A stretch of 64,000 nucleotides of DNA from Clostridia bacterium (GTDB lineage Bacteria > Bacillota > Clostridia > Saccharofermentanales > Saccharofermentanaceae): assembly GCA_024403735.1 (NCBI GenBank), contig JAKSRG010000005.1, positions 30,923 through 94,922 on the forward strand, in the 5' to 3' direction. This document shows positions 36,430 to 45,030 of this stretch, one piece after another. The position numbers and the translations under genes were made by a program. Position 1 is the first letter of the stretch. Every line of letters starts with the position of its first letter. The notes beneath the pieces were generated by a model. That model ran no database searches. It saw only the letters and a program-made list of their open reading frames with translations, and was not told the DNA's origin.

Positions 36430-36570
36430 AGACTTTTCTTATTTAATATATAAATAATAACCAACCTGTGCCATTCTATCACTTTTCGTTTATTAGCAAA
36501 AGATTGATGATTTTATAGACGTTAATAGTCAATTATCACTTCTTAGTATGTAGCGACAAGTCCTATGGTC

Positions 36571-36628
36571 GCAGGGTGTTTTCGAGCAAATCAAAACCCT
36601 GCCTTGAAGAATGAACTTCAAAACAGGG
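36571..36628. other. Mutually exclusive hairpins around a dispersed-motif copy
   Basis: GCAGGG (36571-36576) can pair with CCCTGC (36597-36602), enclosing the motif copy at 36576-36595. Alternatively CCCTG (36597-36601) can pair with CAGGG (36624-36628), with TTGAAG/CTTCAA (36604-36609 with 36616-36621) nested inside. The two share CCCTG, so only one can form at a time. Confidence 0.5.
36576..36595 (+). repeat. Dispersed intergenic motif copy (3' of fabZ)
   Basis: GTGTTTTCGAGCAAATCAAA, the same 20 bases as 24425-24444. It lies about 180 bases downstream of the fabZ stop in a stretch with no gene. Confidence 0.75.
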
Positions 36629-36660
36629 CATTTAGATCTAGAACCATTAATAAACGCCTT

Positions 36661-36721
36661 CGGAGCCTGGAATGCAAGAGGGTTGTGAATAGGCATTAGG
36701 CATTCCAGGGCGAAGACTCCG
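36661..36721. other. Long inverted repeat, possible structured RNA
   Basis: CGGAG+CCTGGAATGC (36661-36675) pairs with GCATTCCAGG (36700-36709) and CTCCG (36717-36721): fifteen pairs broken by a seven-base bulge, with a 24-base loop. It lies between the fab terminator and the polysaccharide operon and encodes nothing I can see. Confidence 0.55.
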
Positions 36722-36737
36722 GTTCCGTAATGAGAAA

Positions 36738-36761
36738 CAGTCTAATCCGAAGACCAGACTG
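36738..36761 (-). terminator. UUCG-loop hairpin after the fab operon
   Basis: On the minus strand CAGTCTGGTC-TTCG-GATTAGACTG forms a ten-pair stem (two G-T pairs) with a stable UUCG loop, followed by TTTCTC. It starts 17 bases after the fabZ stop. Confidence 0.65.
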
Positions 36762-36778
36762 TGGTCCGGCAATATTGA

Positions 36779-37213
36779 TTAAGAATCAATTACAGCGAAC
36801 TTAATTGTGCACTTACATCTAACTTCGCCGTCAACTGTAGCAGTTGCTTCGCCAACTCCCATTGGGCCACGAACTGCAGTAATTCTTGTCTCGAGAGTAA
36901 GCTTATCGCCAGGAACAACAGGTTTCTTGAACTTACAATTATCAATTCCAGTAAATACTGCAACCTTACCCTTGTTCTCTTCCTTACCGAGAATTGCTAC
37001 AGCGCCTGTCTGAGCGAGAGCCTCAACGATGAGAACACCTGGCATGATTGGGAAACCTGGAAAATGGCCTGCAAAAAATGGCTCGTTATAACTTACACAC
37101 TTTGTACCAATAGCATACTCACCAGGAACATAATCCTCGATTGTATCGATAAGTAAAAATGGCTGTCTGTGTGGAAGGATATCCATAATCTGCTGTGTTG
37201 TTAACTTTGGCAT
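36779..37213 (-). CDS. fabZ: 3-hydroxyacyl-ACP dehydratase
   Basis: 144 residues starting [23 protein letters not shown]. It removes water from 3-hydroxyacyl-ACP in each elongation round. The hot-dog catalytic motif [22 protein letters not shown] holds the His and Glu. The ATG chosen has AAGGAGA nine bases upstream; a start seven codons earlier would include that site. Last gene of the fab operon. Confidence 0.96.
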   Translation of the reverse strand: MPKLTTQQIMDILPHRQPFLLIDTIEDYVPGEYAIGTKCVSYNEPFFAGHFPGFPIMPGVLIVEALAQTGAVAILGKEENKGKVAVFTGIDNCKFKKPVVPGDKLTLETRITAVRGPMGVGEATATVDGEVRCKCTIKFAVIDS

Positions 37214-37292
37214 ATATCTTTCTCCTTTATTCATTTGATAATATCAAACGCCTATCGAAATATTACTCCTCGCATTTACTAAATGCAATATA

Positions 37293-38528
37293 TTAAGCTT
37301 CGTACTTCTTAAAAGCGATAACTGCGTTGTGACCGCCGAAGCCAAGTGAGTTAGAAAGAGCGTACTTAATCTCCTTATTAACACCCTTACCGAAGCAGTA
37401 ATTCAAATCACACTCCTCGCCTGGCTCTTCTGAACCGATTGTAGCGTGGATGTATGAGTTCTGAATTGACTTAACGCATACAACTGCCTCAATAGCACCA
37501 GCACCACCAAGGAGGTGACCTGTCATTGACTTAGTTGAGTTGATGTGTGTGTTGTAAGCCTCATCACCGAGAGCGAACTTGATAGCACGTGTCTCGAAGA
37601 GGTCGTTATGATGTGTAGAAGTACCATGAGCATTGATGTAATCAACATCCTTAGGCTCAATACCAGCTTCCTTCATAGCAATCTTCATTGCTGTACCAGC
37701 ACCTGAACCATCTTCTGCAGGTGATGTGATGTGGAATGCATCGTTTGTAGCACCGTAACCAACGATTTCTGCGTAAATCTTAGCGCCACGAGCCTTAGCG
37801 TGCTCGAGCTCCTCAAGTACGAGAACAGCACTACCTTCACCGATTACAAAACCATCACGGTTCTGATCGAATGGTCTAGATGCCTTTGTTGGATCTTCCT
37901 GTGTTGACAAAGCTGTAAGAGCTGTAAAACCGAGTACGCCTGTTGGGCAAATAGCAGCTTCGCAACCACCAGCGAGCATTACGTCTGCATCGTCATACTT
38001 GATAGCCTTGAATGCATCACCGATTGAGTGTGTACCTGAAGCACAAGCTGTAACAATATCAATGTTCTTACCCATCATGTGGTACTTAATAGCAACGTTA
38101 GCTGATGCCATGTTAGAAATCATCATTGGGATGAAGAGAGGAGCAATCTTCTTACCCTCGTTCATCTTTGTGATTTCTCTCTCGTTAGCCTGCATTGAGC
38201 CAACGCCAGAACTTACGATAACACCTACTCTGAAAGGATCTTCCTTCTCCATATCGAGACCTGAATCCTCGAAAGCCTCAGTAGCTGCAGCAACACCATA
38301 CTGTGAGAACAATTCCATTCTCTTAGCTGTCTTGAAGTCCATGTACTTTGTTACGTCAAAGTCCTTAACCTCAGCTGCTACCTTAACCTTGTAATCTGTT
38401 GTGTCAAACTTAGTGATTGGGCCAATACCGCAACGACCTTCAACAAGACCATTCCAAAAACTTTCAACATCGTTACCGATTGGTGTAACTGCACCCATAC
38501 CTGTAACTACTACTCTTCTTGGTTCCAT
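37293..38528 (-). CDS. fabF: 3-oxoacyl-ACP synthase II
   Basis: 411 residues from MEPRRVVVTGMGAVTPIG. The condensing enzyme of chain elongation. Active-site Cys in TACASGTHS (Cys about 162), His in NAHGTSTHHND and His in MTGHLLGGAGA are all present. GGAGG lies five bases before the ATG; a start six codons upstream is less likely. It follows fabG by 75 bases. Confidence 0.97.
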   Translation of the reverse strand: MEPRRVVVTGMGAVTPIGNDVESFWNGLVEGRCGIGPITKFDTTDYKVKVAAEVKDFDVTKYMDFKTAKRMELFSQYGVAAATEAFEDSGLDMEKEDPFRVGVIVSSGVGSMQANEREITKMNEGKKIAPLFIPMMISNMASANVAIKYHMMGKNIDIVTACASGTHSIGDAFKAIKYDDADVMLAGGCEAAICPTGVLGFTALTALSTQEDPTKASRPFDQNRDGFVIGEGSAVLVLEELEHAKARGAKIYAEIVGYGATNDAFHITSPAEDGSGAGTAMKIAMKEAGIEPKDVDYINAHGTSTHHNDLFETRAIKFALGDEAYNTHINSTKSMTGHLLGGAGAIEAVVCVKSIQNSYIHATIGSEEPGEECDLNYCFGKGVNKEIKYALSNSLGFGGHNAVIAFKKYEA

Positions 38529-38603
38529 AAAAACCTCCATTAACATACCTTACATACTAAATTTGTTATATATAGTTCCCGATTAATCTTCTCGGCAACA
38601 TTA

Positions 38604-39338
38604 TTACATGAACATACCACCGTCAACACTAAGTGTCTGACCTGTGATGTATGATGCCTTCTCTGAGCAAAGGAAGCTTACAACGTTAGCAATCTCTTCT
38701 GGCTCAGCGCATCTCTTGAGTGGGATCTGACCAAGGATAGCTTCCTTAACCTTATCGCTAAGAACCTCAGTCATATCTGTTCTAACATAACCTGGAGCAA
38801 TAGCATTAACAGTGATACCACGTGAAGCGAGCTCCTTAGCAGCTGACTTAGTAAGACCTAAGATACCTGCCTTAGATGCAGCGTAGTTAGCCTGACCAGC
38901 ATTACCTGTGATACCTACTACTGAACTGATGTTAACGATTGTACCCTTACGAGCCTTCATCATGATTGGTGTAACTGCCTTAACGCAATTGAATGTACCC
39001 TTGAGGTTAGTATTGATAATTGTATCGAAGTCTTCCTCTGACATTCTCATGATAAGACCATCCTTTGTCTTACCTGCGTTATTAACGAGAGCATCAATGC
39101 TACCGAAATCAGCGATAACAGCTGCCATCATCTCTTCAACTGCCTTGAGCGAAGAAACATCGCACTGATAAGCCTTAGCCTTAACACCTGTAGCAGCAAC
39201 TTCGTCAGCGAGAGCATTTGCTCTGTCAACTGAGCCCTGGTAAATGATTGCTACATCAAATCCATCAGCTGCGAGTGACTTTACGATAGCTGCACCGATT
39301 CCTCTTGAACCACCTGTAACAATAGCTGTCTTTGCCAT
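38604..39338 (-). CDS. fabG: 3-oxoacyl-ACP reductase
   Basis: 244 residues, a short-chain dehydrogenase. Cofactor motif TGGSRGIGAAI, NNAG, catalytic Ser in NISSVVG and YAASKAG (YxxxK), and a C-terminal GGMFM end match FabG. It reduces 3-oxoacyl-ACP with NADPH. AAGGAG precedes the ATG. Between fabD and fabG lies an 18-base perfect palindrome (39368-39385). Confidence 0.97.
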   Translation of the reverse strand: MAKTAIVTGGSRGIGAAIVKSLAADGFDVAIIYQGSVDRANALADEVAATGVKAKAYQCDVSSLKAVEEMMAAVIADFGSIDALVNNAGKTKDGLIMRMSEEDFDTIINTNLKGTFNCVKAVTPIMMKARKGTIVNISSVVGITGNAGQANYAASKAGILGLTKSAAKELASRGITVNAIAPGYVRTDMTEVLSDKVKEAILGQIPLKRCAEPEEIANVVSFLCSEKASYITGQTLSVDGGMFM

Positions 39339-39367
39339 ATATTTACTCCTTATATCATATGGACCAT

Positions 39368-39394
39368 CTCGAAAACGTTTTCGAGCAGGTCAAA
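39368..39394. repeat. Perfect 18-bp palindrome fused to a dispersed-motif copy
   Basis: CTCGAAAACGTTTTCGAG (39368-39385) is a perfect palindrome. Its right half continues as GTTTTCGAGCAGGTCAAA (39377-39394), matching 16 of 18 bases of the copies at 24425 and 36576. It lies just after the fabD stop and about 30 bases before the fabG start. Confidence 0.7.
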
Positions 39395-39396
39395 TA

Positions 39397-40320
39397 TTAT
39401 TCATTAATTCCATCAAGCTTAACGAGATCTTCAACTGTTGAGATGTTGATACATACAGCAGTTGGGTCAATCTTCTTCAAGAAGCCTGCGATTGTCTTAC
39501 CTGGACCAATCTCAATAAAGAGGTCAACACCGTCTGCAATCATGTTGCGAACGCTCTCTTCCCAGCGAACTGGACTATCAACCTGCTTAATGAGGAGATC
39601 CTTGATCTGGTTCTTGTCTGTGATGATCTGAGCATTAGCATTAGCGCAGTATGGGAACTTCATGTCATTGAACTGAACACTCTCGAGTTCCTTAGCGAGG
39701 TTAACGCCTGCTTCCTTCATAAGGTGTGAGTGGAAAGCGCCAGATACGTTGAGTGGAACTACCTTACGAGCGCCTTTCTCAGCCAAGATCTCGCCTGCCT
39801 TAACTACTGCAGCCTTCTCACCTGAGATAACTACCTGACCTGGGCAATTGAGGTTAGCTGGCTGAACACCATCAATACCATTACAAACTTCTTCGATTGT
39901 TGCGAGGTCCAAACCAACGACTGCTGACATACCGCCTTCAACGTTAGGTGAACTCTCCTGCATGAACTTACCTCTCATACGGATAAGCTTATATACATCT
40001 TCTGCGTTAAGTGCGCCATTTGCACGGAGAGCAGAATACTCACCGAGTGAAAGGCCACCAGCCATAGATGCCTCGATACCCTTACTACGGATAACGTTTG
40101 TCATAGCTGAACATGTAGCTACGAGTGCGAGCTGTGTGAACTCTGTCTGATTAATCTGATCGTTCTCCTCGAAGAGGATCTTTGTCAAATCAATACCTGT
40201 AACCTCAGCTGCGAGATCAATCTCAGCCTTAGCTTCTGGGAACTGCTCGTAAAAGTCCTGTCCCATTCCAACTTTCTGTGCACCCTGACCTGGGTATACA
40301 AATGCTATTTTCTTACTCAT
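39397..40320 (-). CDS. fabD: Malonyl-CoA:ACP transacylase
   Basis: 307 residues. It loads malonyl groups onto ACP. VYPGQGAQKVGMG at the start, the nucleophile motif GGLSLGEYSAL (Leu in place of the usual His before the Ser), and GAFHSHLM with the catalytic His. The ATG overlaps the fabK stop by four bases (ATGA), so they are translationally coupled. Confidence 0.96.
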   Translation of the reverse strand: MSKKIAFVYPGQGAQKVGMGQDFYEQFPEAKAEIDLAAEVTGIDLTKILFEENDQINQTEFTQLALVATCSAMTNVIRSKGIEASMAGGLSLGEYSALRANGALNAEDVYKLIRMRGKFMQESSPNVEGGMSAVVGLDLATIEEVCNGIDGVQPANLNCPGQVVISGEKAAVVKAGEILAEKGARKVVPLNVSGAFHSHLMKEAGVNLAKELESVQFNDMKFPYCANANAQIITDKNQIKDLLIKQVDSPVRWEESVRNMIADGVDLFIEIGPGKTIAGFLKKIDPTAVCINISTVEDLVKLDGINE

Positions 40321-41255
40321 AAATTCACCTGAAAATTCTTGATAAGTGCTTCTGCATCATTGATCATTGACTCAACGATATCCTTACATGTGCGCTCTTC
40401 CTTAACAAGACCAGCAATCTGACCAGCCATGAATGTACCTGACTTTGTATCACCGTCTACTACAGCTCTTCTCAAAGAACCGAGAGCGAGCTTCTCGAGC
40501 TCATCTAAGCCAGCGCCTGCAGCCTCGAGATCCTGATACTGCTTTGTGAGAGCATTTCTGATCTGACGAACAGGAGCACCTGTTGAACGACCTGTTACTC
40601 TTGTATCGTTATCCTTAGCCTTGATAACCATATCCTTATAGTTCTGGTGGATGTTTACTTCCTTTGAAGCACAGAAAACTGTACCGCACTGAACTGCCTT
40701 AGCACCGAGCATGAAAGCTGCTGCAACACCACGGCCATCAGCGATACCGCCTGCACCGATAACTGGAATATTAACTGCATCAACAATCTGTGGAATGAGA
40801 GCCATTGTTGTTGTCTCACCGATATGTCCACCTGACTCTGTACCTTCAGCTACGAGAGCATCTGCACCGCACTGCTCCATTCTCTTTGCAAGAGCAACAC
40901 CAGCAACTACTGGGATTACGATGATGCCAGCTTCTTTCCACATTGGGATGAACTTAGCAGGTGAACCAGCACCTGTTGTAACTACCTTTACCTTCTCTTC
41001 AGCAAGAACAGCTGCAATCTCTTCTGCTCTTGGGTTCATGAGCATGAGGTTAACACCAAATGGCTTATCTGTGAGCTCACGACACTTATGGATCTGATCT
41101 CTTACCCAATTCTCATCTGCGCCACCGCAACCGATAAGACCAAGACCGCCAGCGTTAGATACTGCTGCTGCGATATGGTGATCTGCAACCCAAGCCATAC
41201 CGCCCTGGATTACTGGATATTCAATTCCTAACATTTCTGTGATTACTGTTTTCAT
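40317..41255 (-). CDS. fabK: Enoyl-ACP reductase II (FMN-dependent)
   Basis: 312 residues. It catalyses the last reduction of each elongation cycle using FMN and NAD(P)H. The TIM-barrel nitronate monooxygenase-like fold is shown by YPVIQGGMAWVAD, EGTESGGHIGE and GAGGIADGRGVAAAF. FabK rather than FabI implies reduced triclosan sensitivity, as known for FabK bacteria. GAGGTG precedes the ATG. No fabI gene is seen in the window. Confidence 0.95.
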   Translation of the reverse strand: MKTVITEMLGIEYPVIQGGMAWVADHHIAAAVSNAGGLGLIGCGGADENWVRDQIHKCRELTDKPFGVNLMLMNPRAEEIAAVLAEEKVKVVTTGAGSPAKFIPMWKEAGIIVIPVVAGVALAKRMEQCGADALVAEGTESGGHIGETTTMALIPQIVDAVNIPVIGAGGIADGRGVAAAFMLGAKAVQCGTVFCASKEVNIHQNYKDMVIKAKDNDTRVTGRSTGAPVRQIRNALTKQYQDLEAAGAGLDELEKLALGSLRRAVVDGDTKSGTFMAGQIAGLVKEERTCKDIVESMINDAEALIKNFQVNL

Positions 41256-41274
41256 AGTTCAAACACCTCACTAA

Positions 41275-42246
41275 TTAATATTCAATATAAGCAGCGCCCC
41301 ATGTTAAACCAGCGCCGAAACTAGACAAAATAAGCTTTTCGCCTCTCTTAAGTTCACCTGCATCCTTAAGTTCTGTAAGGAGAACTGGGATACTTGCTGC
41401 AGAAGTATTACCTGTACGCTCAATATTCATAGGGAACTTGTCCATAGGAACGCTCAATCTCTTACTTACTGCCTCGATAATTCTCTTGTTAGCCTGGTGA
41501 AGTACGAGTTTATCAATATCATTCAAATCAATTGAATACTTCTCACAAAGCTCAAGAATTACCTTTGGAACTTCTGTTGCTGCGAACTTAAATACTTCGC
41601 GACCTTCCATATAGAAACGAGATTTCTCTTTGATATCCTCTTCAGAAATTCTCTGCATCTTGCTCTCACACTTAAGGCAACCATATCTCTTACCGTCAGC
41701 CTTCATGATGCACTTATGGAAATCATCAGTCTCCTCGTCAGCCTGAAGGATCATTGCACCAGCTGCATCACCAAAGAGAATACAAGTTCCTCTATCTGTC
41801 CAATCGAGATAGTTACTCAAACATTCACTACCAATTACGAGAGCTGTCTTACACTGACCAGCTGTAATAAAATTCTGAGCTACATTAAATGCTGTAAGGA
41901 AACCTGGGCAAGCTGAACTCATATCAAAACACTGAGCATTGTCAGCTCCAATAGCTCCCTGTACAAGACAAGCTGTAGTTGGGAATACCATGTTATTTGT
42001 TGTACTAGCAACAACGATAAAATCTATTTCCAATGGATCAATTCCTGCATCTTCAATAGCAGCTCTAGAAGCCTTGATTGCCATCTCTGATACTGTCTCT
42101 GTATTTGGATCGGAGATATGTCTCTCTCTGATACCTGTACGTTCAACAATCCATTCGTCGGATGTCTCTACCATCTTTTCTAAGTCTTGGTTAGTCAAGA
42201 TTTTAGATGGAAGATAAGAACCCAACCCTTTAATTCTACCTATCAT
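41275..42246 (-). CDS. fabH: 3-oxoacyl-ACP synthase III
   Basis: 323 residues. It starts chains by condensing an acyl-CoA with malonyl-ACP. Triad: Cys113 in SSACPGFL, His250 in VLHQANKRI and Asn280 in RTGNTSAAS. It is first in the operon fabH-fabK-fabD-fabG-fabF-fabZ. No acpP or acc genes lie between, so ACP and acetyl-CoA carboxylase must be encoded elsewhere. A FabT-like palindrome sits about 45 bases before the start. Confidence 0.97.
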   Translation of the reverse strand: MIGRIKGLGSYLPSKILTNQDLEKMVETSDEWIVERTGIRERHISDPNTETVSEMAIKASRAAIEDAGIDPLEIDFIVVASTTNNMVFPTTACLVQGAIGADNAQCFDMSSACPGFLTAFNVAQNFITAGQCKTALVIGSECLSNYLDWTDRGTCILFGDAAGAMILQADEETDDFHKCIMKADGKRYGCLKCESKMQRISEEDIKEKSRFYMEGREVFKFAATEVPKVILELCEKYSIDLNDIDKLVLHQANKRIIEAVSKRLSVPMDKFPMNIERTGNTSAASIPVLLTELKDAGELKRGEKLILSSFGAGLTWGAAYIEY

Positions 42247-42280
42247 CTTATACCTCTCTACCTGTTATTTATCTTTTATA

Positions 42281-42302
42281 GTCAAATTGTTTGACAATCA
42301 AA
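42281..42302 (-). promoter_or_regulatory. FabT-like operator over the fabH promoter
   Basis: TTTGATTGTCAAA on the minus strand (42290-42302) is an inverted repeat differing by one base from the central FabT consensus TTTGATTATCAAA as I recall it. It overlaps a second repeat GTCAAA-TTG-TTTGAC (42281-42295). A -35-like TTGTCA lies inside the first. The rest of 42303-42591 shows no gene, only AT-rich sequence and a block like that at 24301-24337. Confidence 0.55.
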
Positions 42303-42591
42303 GTTTTACACATTCGGGTCAAATAGTCAATGATTTTAGCACTCTTACCGCAAATATCTTACATATAAAATGACCTTGTTTTTGGGAATATCAAAAACAG
42401 GTTAATATTTTGCAATTTCAGGGGATTTTCAAGCAATTCTTATCTATTTTTCTTGATAAATGCTCCCCTTCTTTAGAAGTGGGAACTGCCTAGTTTTAGT
42501 TAAATCGTGCACGCATTGTGATATATTCTAATCATCTGAAACAGTTGGACGGAAATGTAGAATTCAAGGGATAGAAAGATAGTTAGTAAGC

Positions 42592-43683
42592 ATGGGAACA
42601 GGTAGTTATATTGCATCCGATTGGAACAAGCTTAAAAAGAGCAGAAAATTGTCGACTTCAAATGAAGCAAAGAAAACATTCAAGAATTTGGGAATCAAGC
42701 AGTCGTTAGATTCTCGTTATATTTATTGCCGAGAGTCGAAGGACAGTACGGATTCACCTAACGCAACACCAGTGATAATCGGATTTGATGTAACTGACTC
42801 TATGGATTATCTCGCACATAATATCGCTACGAAATCTCTTAATGACACAATCCTCAAAATTCTAGAAACCAAAACTATCACTAATCCGCATATTATGTGT
42901 GCTGCTTTTACGCGTACTGATATGCCGCTTCAGGTAACTCAGTTCGAGGCTGATATCAGAGTTGTGGAGCAGCTTTTGGACTTCTCACTTGGTGGTTATA
43001 ACCCTAGTTCCGCTGATAATCTTTTGTGGTATTTTGCAGCTCATCATACGAAGATAGATAGTTTTACGAAGCGTGGTAAGAAAGGAATTCTTATCGGAAT
43101 CGGCGATGAGAAAAGTAACTACAAGGATAATGTGTTGAAGAAAGGTGACATCAAGGCTACTACTTGTGATGAGCCTGACAAGAAATACACATTTTCGGAA
43201 CTGATTAGGATTACCAATGCGATGTATGAGCTTTTTCATATAGTAATTGGTGAGGATTGTAGATTTGATCCACAAAACAACAGAGAATCCTATAGCGAAT
43301 GGTGTGAGGCGCTACCTGGCAGAGTAGCAAAGATTTATGCCAAAGATATTGAATATCTCGATAGCCTTATCGTATCAATCATCAGATTATCGCAGTGTGA
43401 AGACAAGTCAACAGTACTCTCATCCATCGAGAATACTACCGCACGAAAAGTTGTTGAGTGGGGCATAGAAGATATGGATTTTGGTCCACTTAGTATTGAG
43501 ACATCGAAATCATATTCGCACGACAGTAGAAGAGCTTGTAAACCTAGTAGACCAGAAAGAGAAGCTGCAAAGCAAAGGATCCGTGAGCATTTGGAAGCAG
43601 AAGAAAAATATGAAAGAGAAATGATTCGAAAACATGGCGCAGAGGCGTGGGCAAGAATGAAAGAAGAAGAAAGCATGCGCTAA
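42592..43683 (+). CDS. VWA-like domain protein of unknown function
   Basis: 363 residues, cytoplasmic. After a basic N-terminus comes a von Willebrand A-like fold: VIIGFDVTDSMDY carries a MIDAS-like D-x-T-x-S, followed by GGYNPSSADNLLWYFAAHH and the strand ILIGIGDEKSN. The C-terminus (about 320-363) is a charged helix (EAAKQRIREHLEAEEKYEREMIRKHG). VWA proteins of this sort often work with AAA+ ATPases, but none is nearby. No ribosome binding site is obvious (AGATAGTTAGTAAGC before the ATG), so the start is uncertain. A lipoprotein gene follows by 85 bases. Confidence 0.65.
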   Translation: MGTGSYIASDWNKLKKSRKLSTSNEAKKTFKNLGIKQSLDSRYIYCRESKDSTDSPNATPVIIGFDVTDSMDYLAHNIATKSLNDTILKILETKTITNPHIMCAAFTRTDMPLQVTQFEADIRVVEQLLDFSLGGYNPSSADNLLWYFAAHHTKIDSFTKRGKKGILIGIGDEKSNYKDNVLKKGDIKATTCDEPDKKYTFSELIRITNAMYELFHIVIGEDCRFDPQNNRESYSEWCEALPGRVAKIYAKDIEYLDSLIVSIIRLSQCEDKSTVLSSIENTTARKVVEWGIEDMDFGPLSIETSKSYSHDSRRACKPSRPEREAAKQRIREHLEAEEKYEREMIRKHGAEAWARMKEEESMR

Positions 43684-43768
43684 TTGTTTTGCTTTTGAAA
43701 TATTCTCATAACCTGCAGATGCTAGAATTATTATGTATAGGCATTTCATAGTAAGGGGGCAAAAGCAG

Positions 43769-44743
43769 ATGAAAAAGAAGATTTTGATGTCGTTAGCATT
43801 ATCACTTTCCTTCGGATTAGCGGTATCTGGTTGCAATGCAGTCACAGAAAATGACAAAAATCAGACTGAAAGTACAGCCAAAAATCAGGTTGCAGAAGAG
43901 GCTTCAAAAGAGACTGAAGAAGCTTCTGAATATGATGAGGAATTCACACCTGAGACAGAGACTGTTGACAAGCAGAGTGTTGAGGGACAGCTTACTTTGA
44001 TCAGCGAGAACTTTGCCGATTGTGTTTTGGACAATTCGTATTTTGGGATAACAACACATTTTACAGTTGCAGATTTAAACCGTAATGGAAGATTGGAACT
44101 GATAATCCATGATTGCCAAGGAACTGCTCTTAATTCCTATACATGCGTATATGAAGTTAATGAGGACTTTGATTCGTTGGAACTGATGCCTTTAGGCGAC
44201 AATAGTGCAAAACACACTCAAAAATGGTTGTTTGGTGAAGTTAATGATGTAGATACTATTGGCGATATCATGCTGCTTGATTCTCTGGATTGTTATGAGA
44301 AAGACGGTGTCTACTATTACATTTTGAAAGACTCAACAAGTGGTGGTTATGATCACAAAGAGTCAGACTTCTATTTCTACCGCTTTGATGGCGAATTTGA
44401 GTGCGCAGCATATATTGGCGGTTTTGATTTTAGAATTATACCTAATGAAGAGGGTTCTTCAGCAAGTTACATAAATCTGTTTGGTTCCTATCATGAGTTG
44501 CTCAGTAGCGATGCTGAATATGAAAAGAATATTGAAGATGTTCTCTCTGAGTATAACTACGTATCTTCATGTGTGCTCAAATGGGACTTCATCCCTGAAG
44601 AGGAAGAAATTGAAGAAAAAGTTAAGGCTGCATACGAAGGCTACAATCCTGATGCAGATATGGATACTATAGACTTCAGTTCCAGAGTCTGGCTGGGAGA
44701 TGGTGAGGAATATGCAATTGTTCTGGATGAATTCAATTCGTGA
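43769..44743 (+). CDS. Lipoprotein of unknown function
   Basis: 324 residues from MKKKILMSLALSLSF. The lipoprotein signal ends AVSGCNAVTEN (Cys about 22), followed by an acidic, Glu/Thr-rich spacer (about 25-75) and a single globular domain with FTVADLNRNGRLELIIHDCQG, a pattern resembling a calcium-binding or FG-GAP-like loop of surface proteins. AAGGGGG lies before the ATG chosen; a start 12 codons upstream is less likely. It is downstream of the VWA-like gene and may share its transcript. Confidence 0.65.
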   Translation: MKKKILMSLALSLSFGLAVSGCNAVTENDKNQTESTAKNQVAEEASKETEEASEYDEEFTPETETVDKQSVEGQLTLISENFADCVLDNSYFGITTHFTVADLNRNGRLELIIHDCQGTALNSYTCVYEVNEDFDSLELMPLGDNSAKHTQKWLFGEVNDVDTIGDIMLLDSLDCYEKDGVYYYILKDSTSGGYDHKESDFYFYRFDGEFECAAYIGGFDFRIIPNEEGSSASYINLFGSYHELLSSDAEYEKNIEDVLSEYNYVSSCVLKWDFIPEEEEIEEKVKAAYEGYNPDADMDTIDFSSRVWLGDGEEYAIVLDEFNS

Positions 44744-44850
44744 TTAGTCAGAGGAATTGTCTCACAAGTAATTACGTTTCAAATCTATAAATGCAATCTT
44801 TTGGTTCTTCACGGAAACTTGGGGAATTGGACGTTAAGCATTCTGCTTTC

Positions 44851-44903
44851 CAGTACAAATATCAGTACAAATTTTTCGCAGATACTATCAAATATTTGTA
44901 CTG
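44851..44903. repeat. 12-bp inverted repeat downstream of the lipoprotein gene
   Basis: CAGTACAAATAT (44851-44862) pairs with ATATTTGTACTG (44892-44903). The left arm partly repeats directly (CAGTACAAAT at 44863). A second hairpin, GCGCTC with GAGCGC, is at 44918-44939. Together they may end the plus-strand transcript, although no T run follows the first. Confidence 0.55.
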
Positions 44904-44943
44904 AGAGGGTGTTTAGAGCGCTCAGTTTTTATCGAGCGCAGGT

Positions 44944-44959
44944 TGTTTTCGAGATATTC
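44944..44959 (+). repeat. Dispersed intergenic motif, diverged copy
   Basis: TGTTTTCGAG (44944-44953) preceded by GCGCAGG, as in the copy at 36576. The right end (ATATTCA) differs from the others. It lies about 70 bases after the stop of the 1069-residue protein. Confidence 0.5.
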
Positions 44960-44970
44960 ATAACAAACTA

Positions 44971-45004
44971 AGACCCCCAAAGTTACATCGAACTTTGAGG
45001 GTCT
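44971..45004 (-). terminator. Hairpin after the 1069-residue membrane protein gene
   Basis: A 14-pair stem (44971-44984 with 44991-45004), one G-T pair and a six-base loop. The T run is weak, so it may act poorly alone. Confidence 0.6.
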
Positions 45005-45030
45005 ATCTTTGTCTAAAAACTAGTGATTAA

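Noticed and set aside
36430..36778. Riboswitch or attenuator leader for the polysaccharide operon
   Set aside because: A perfect TATAAT at 36399-36404 places that operon's transcript start downstream of the structured part, so these hairpins would not be in its leader.
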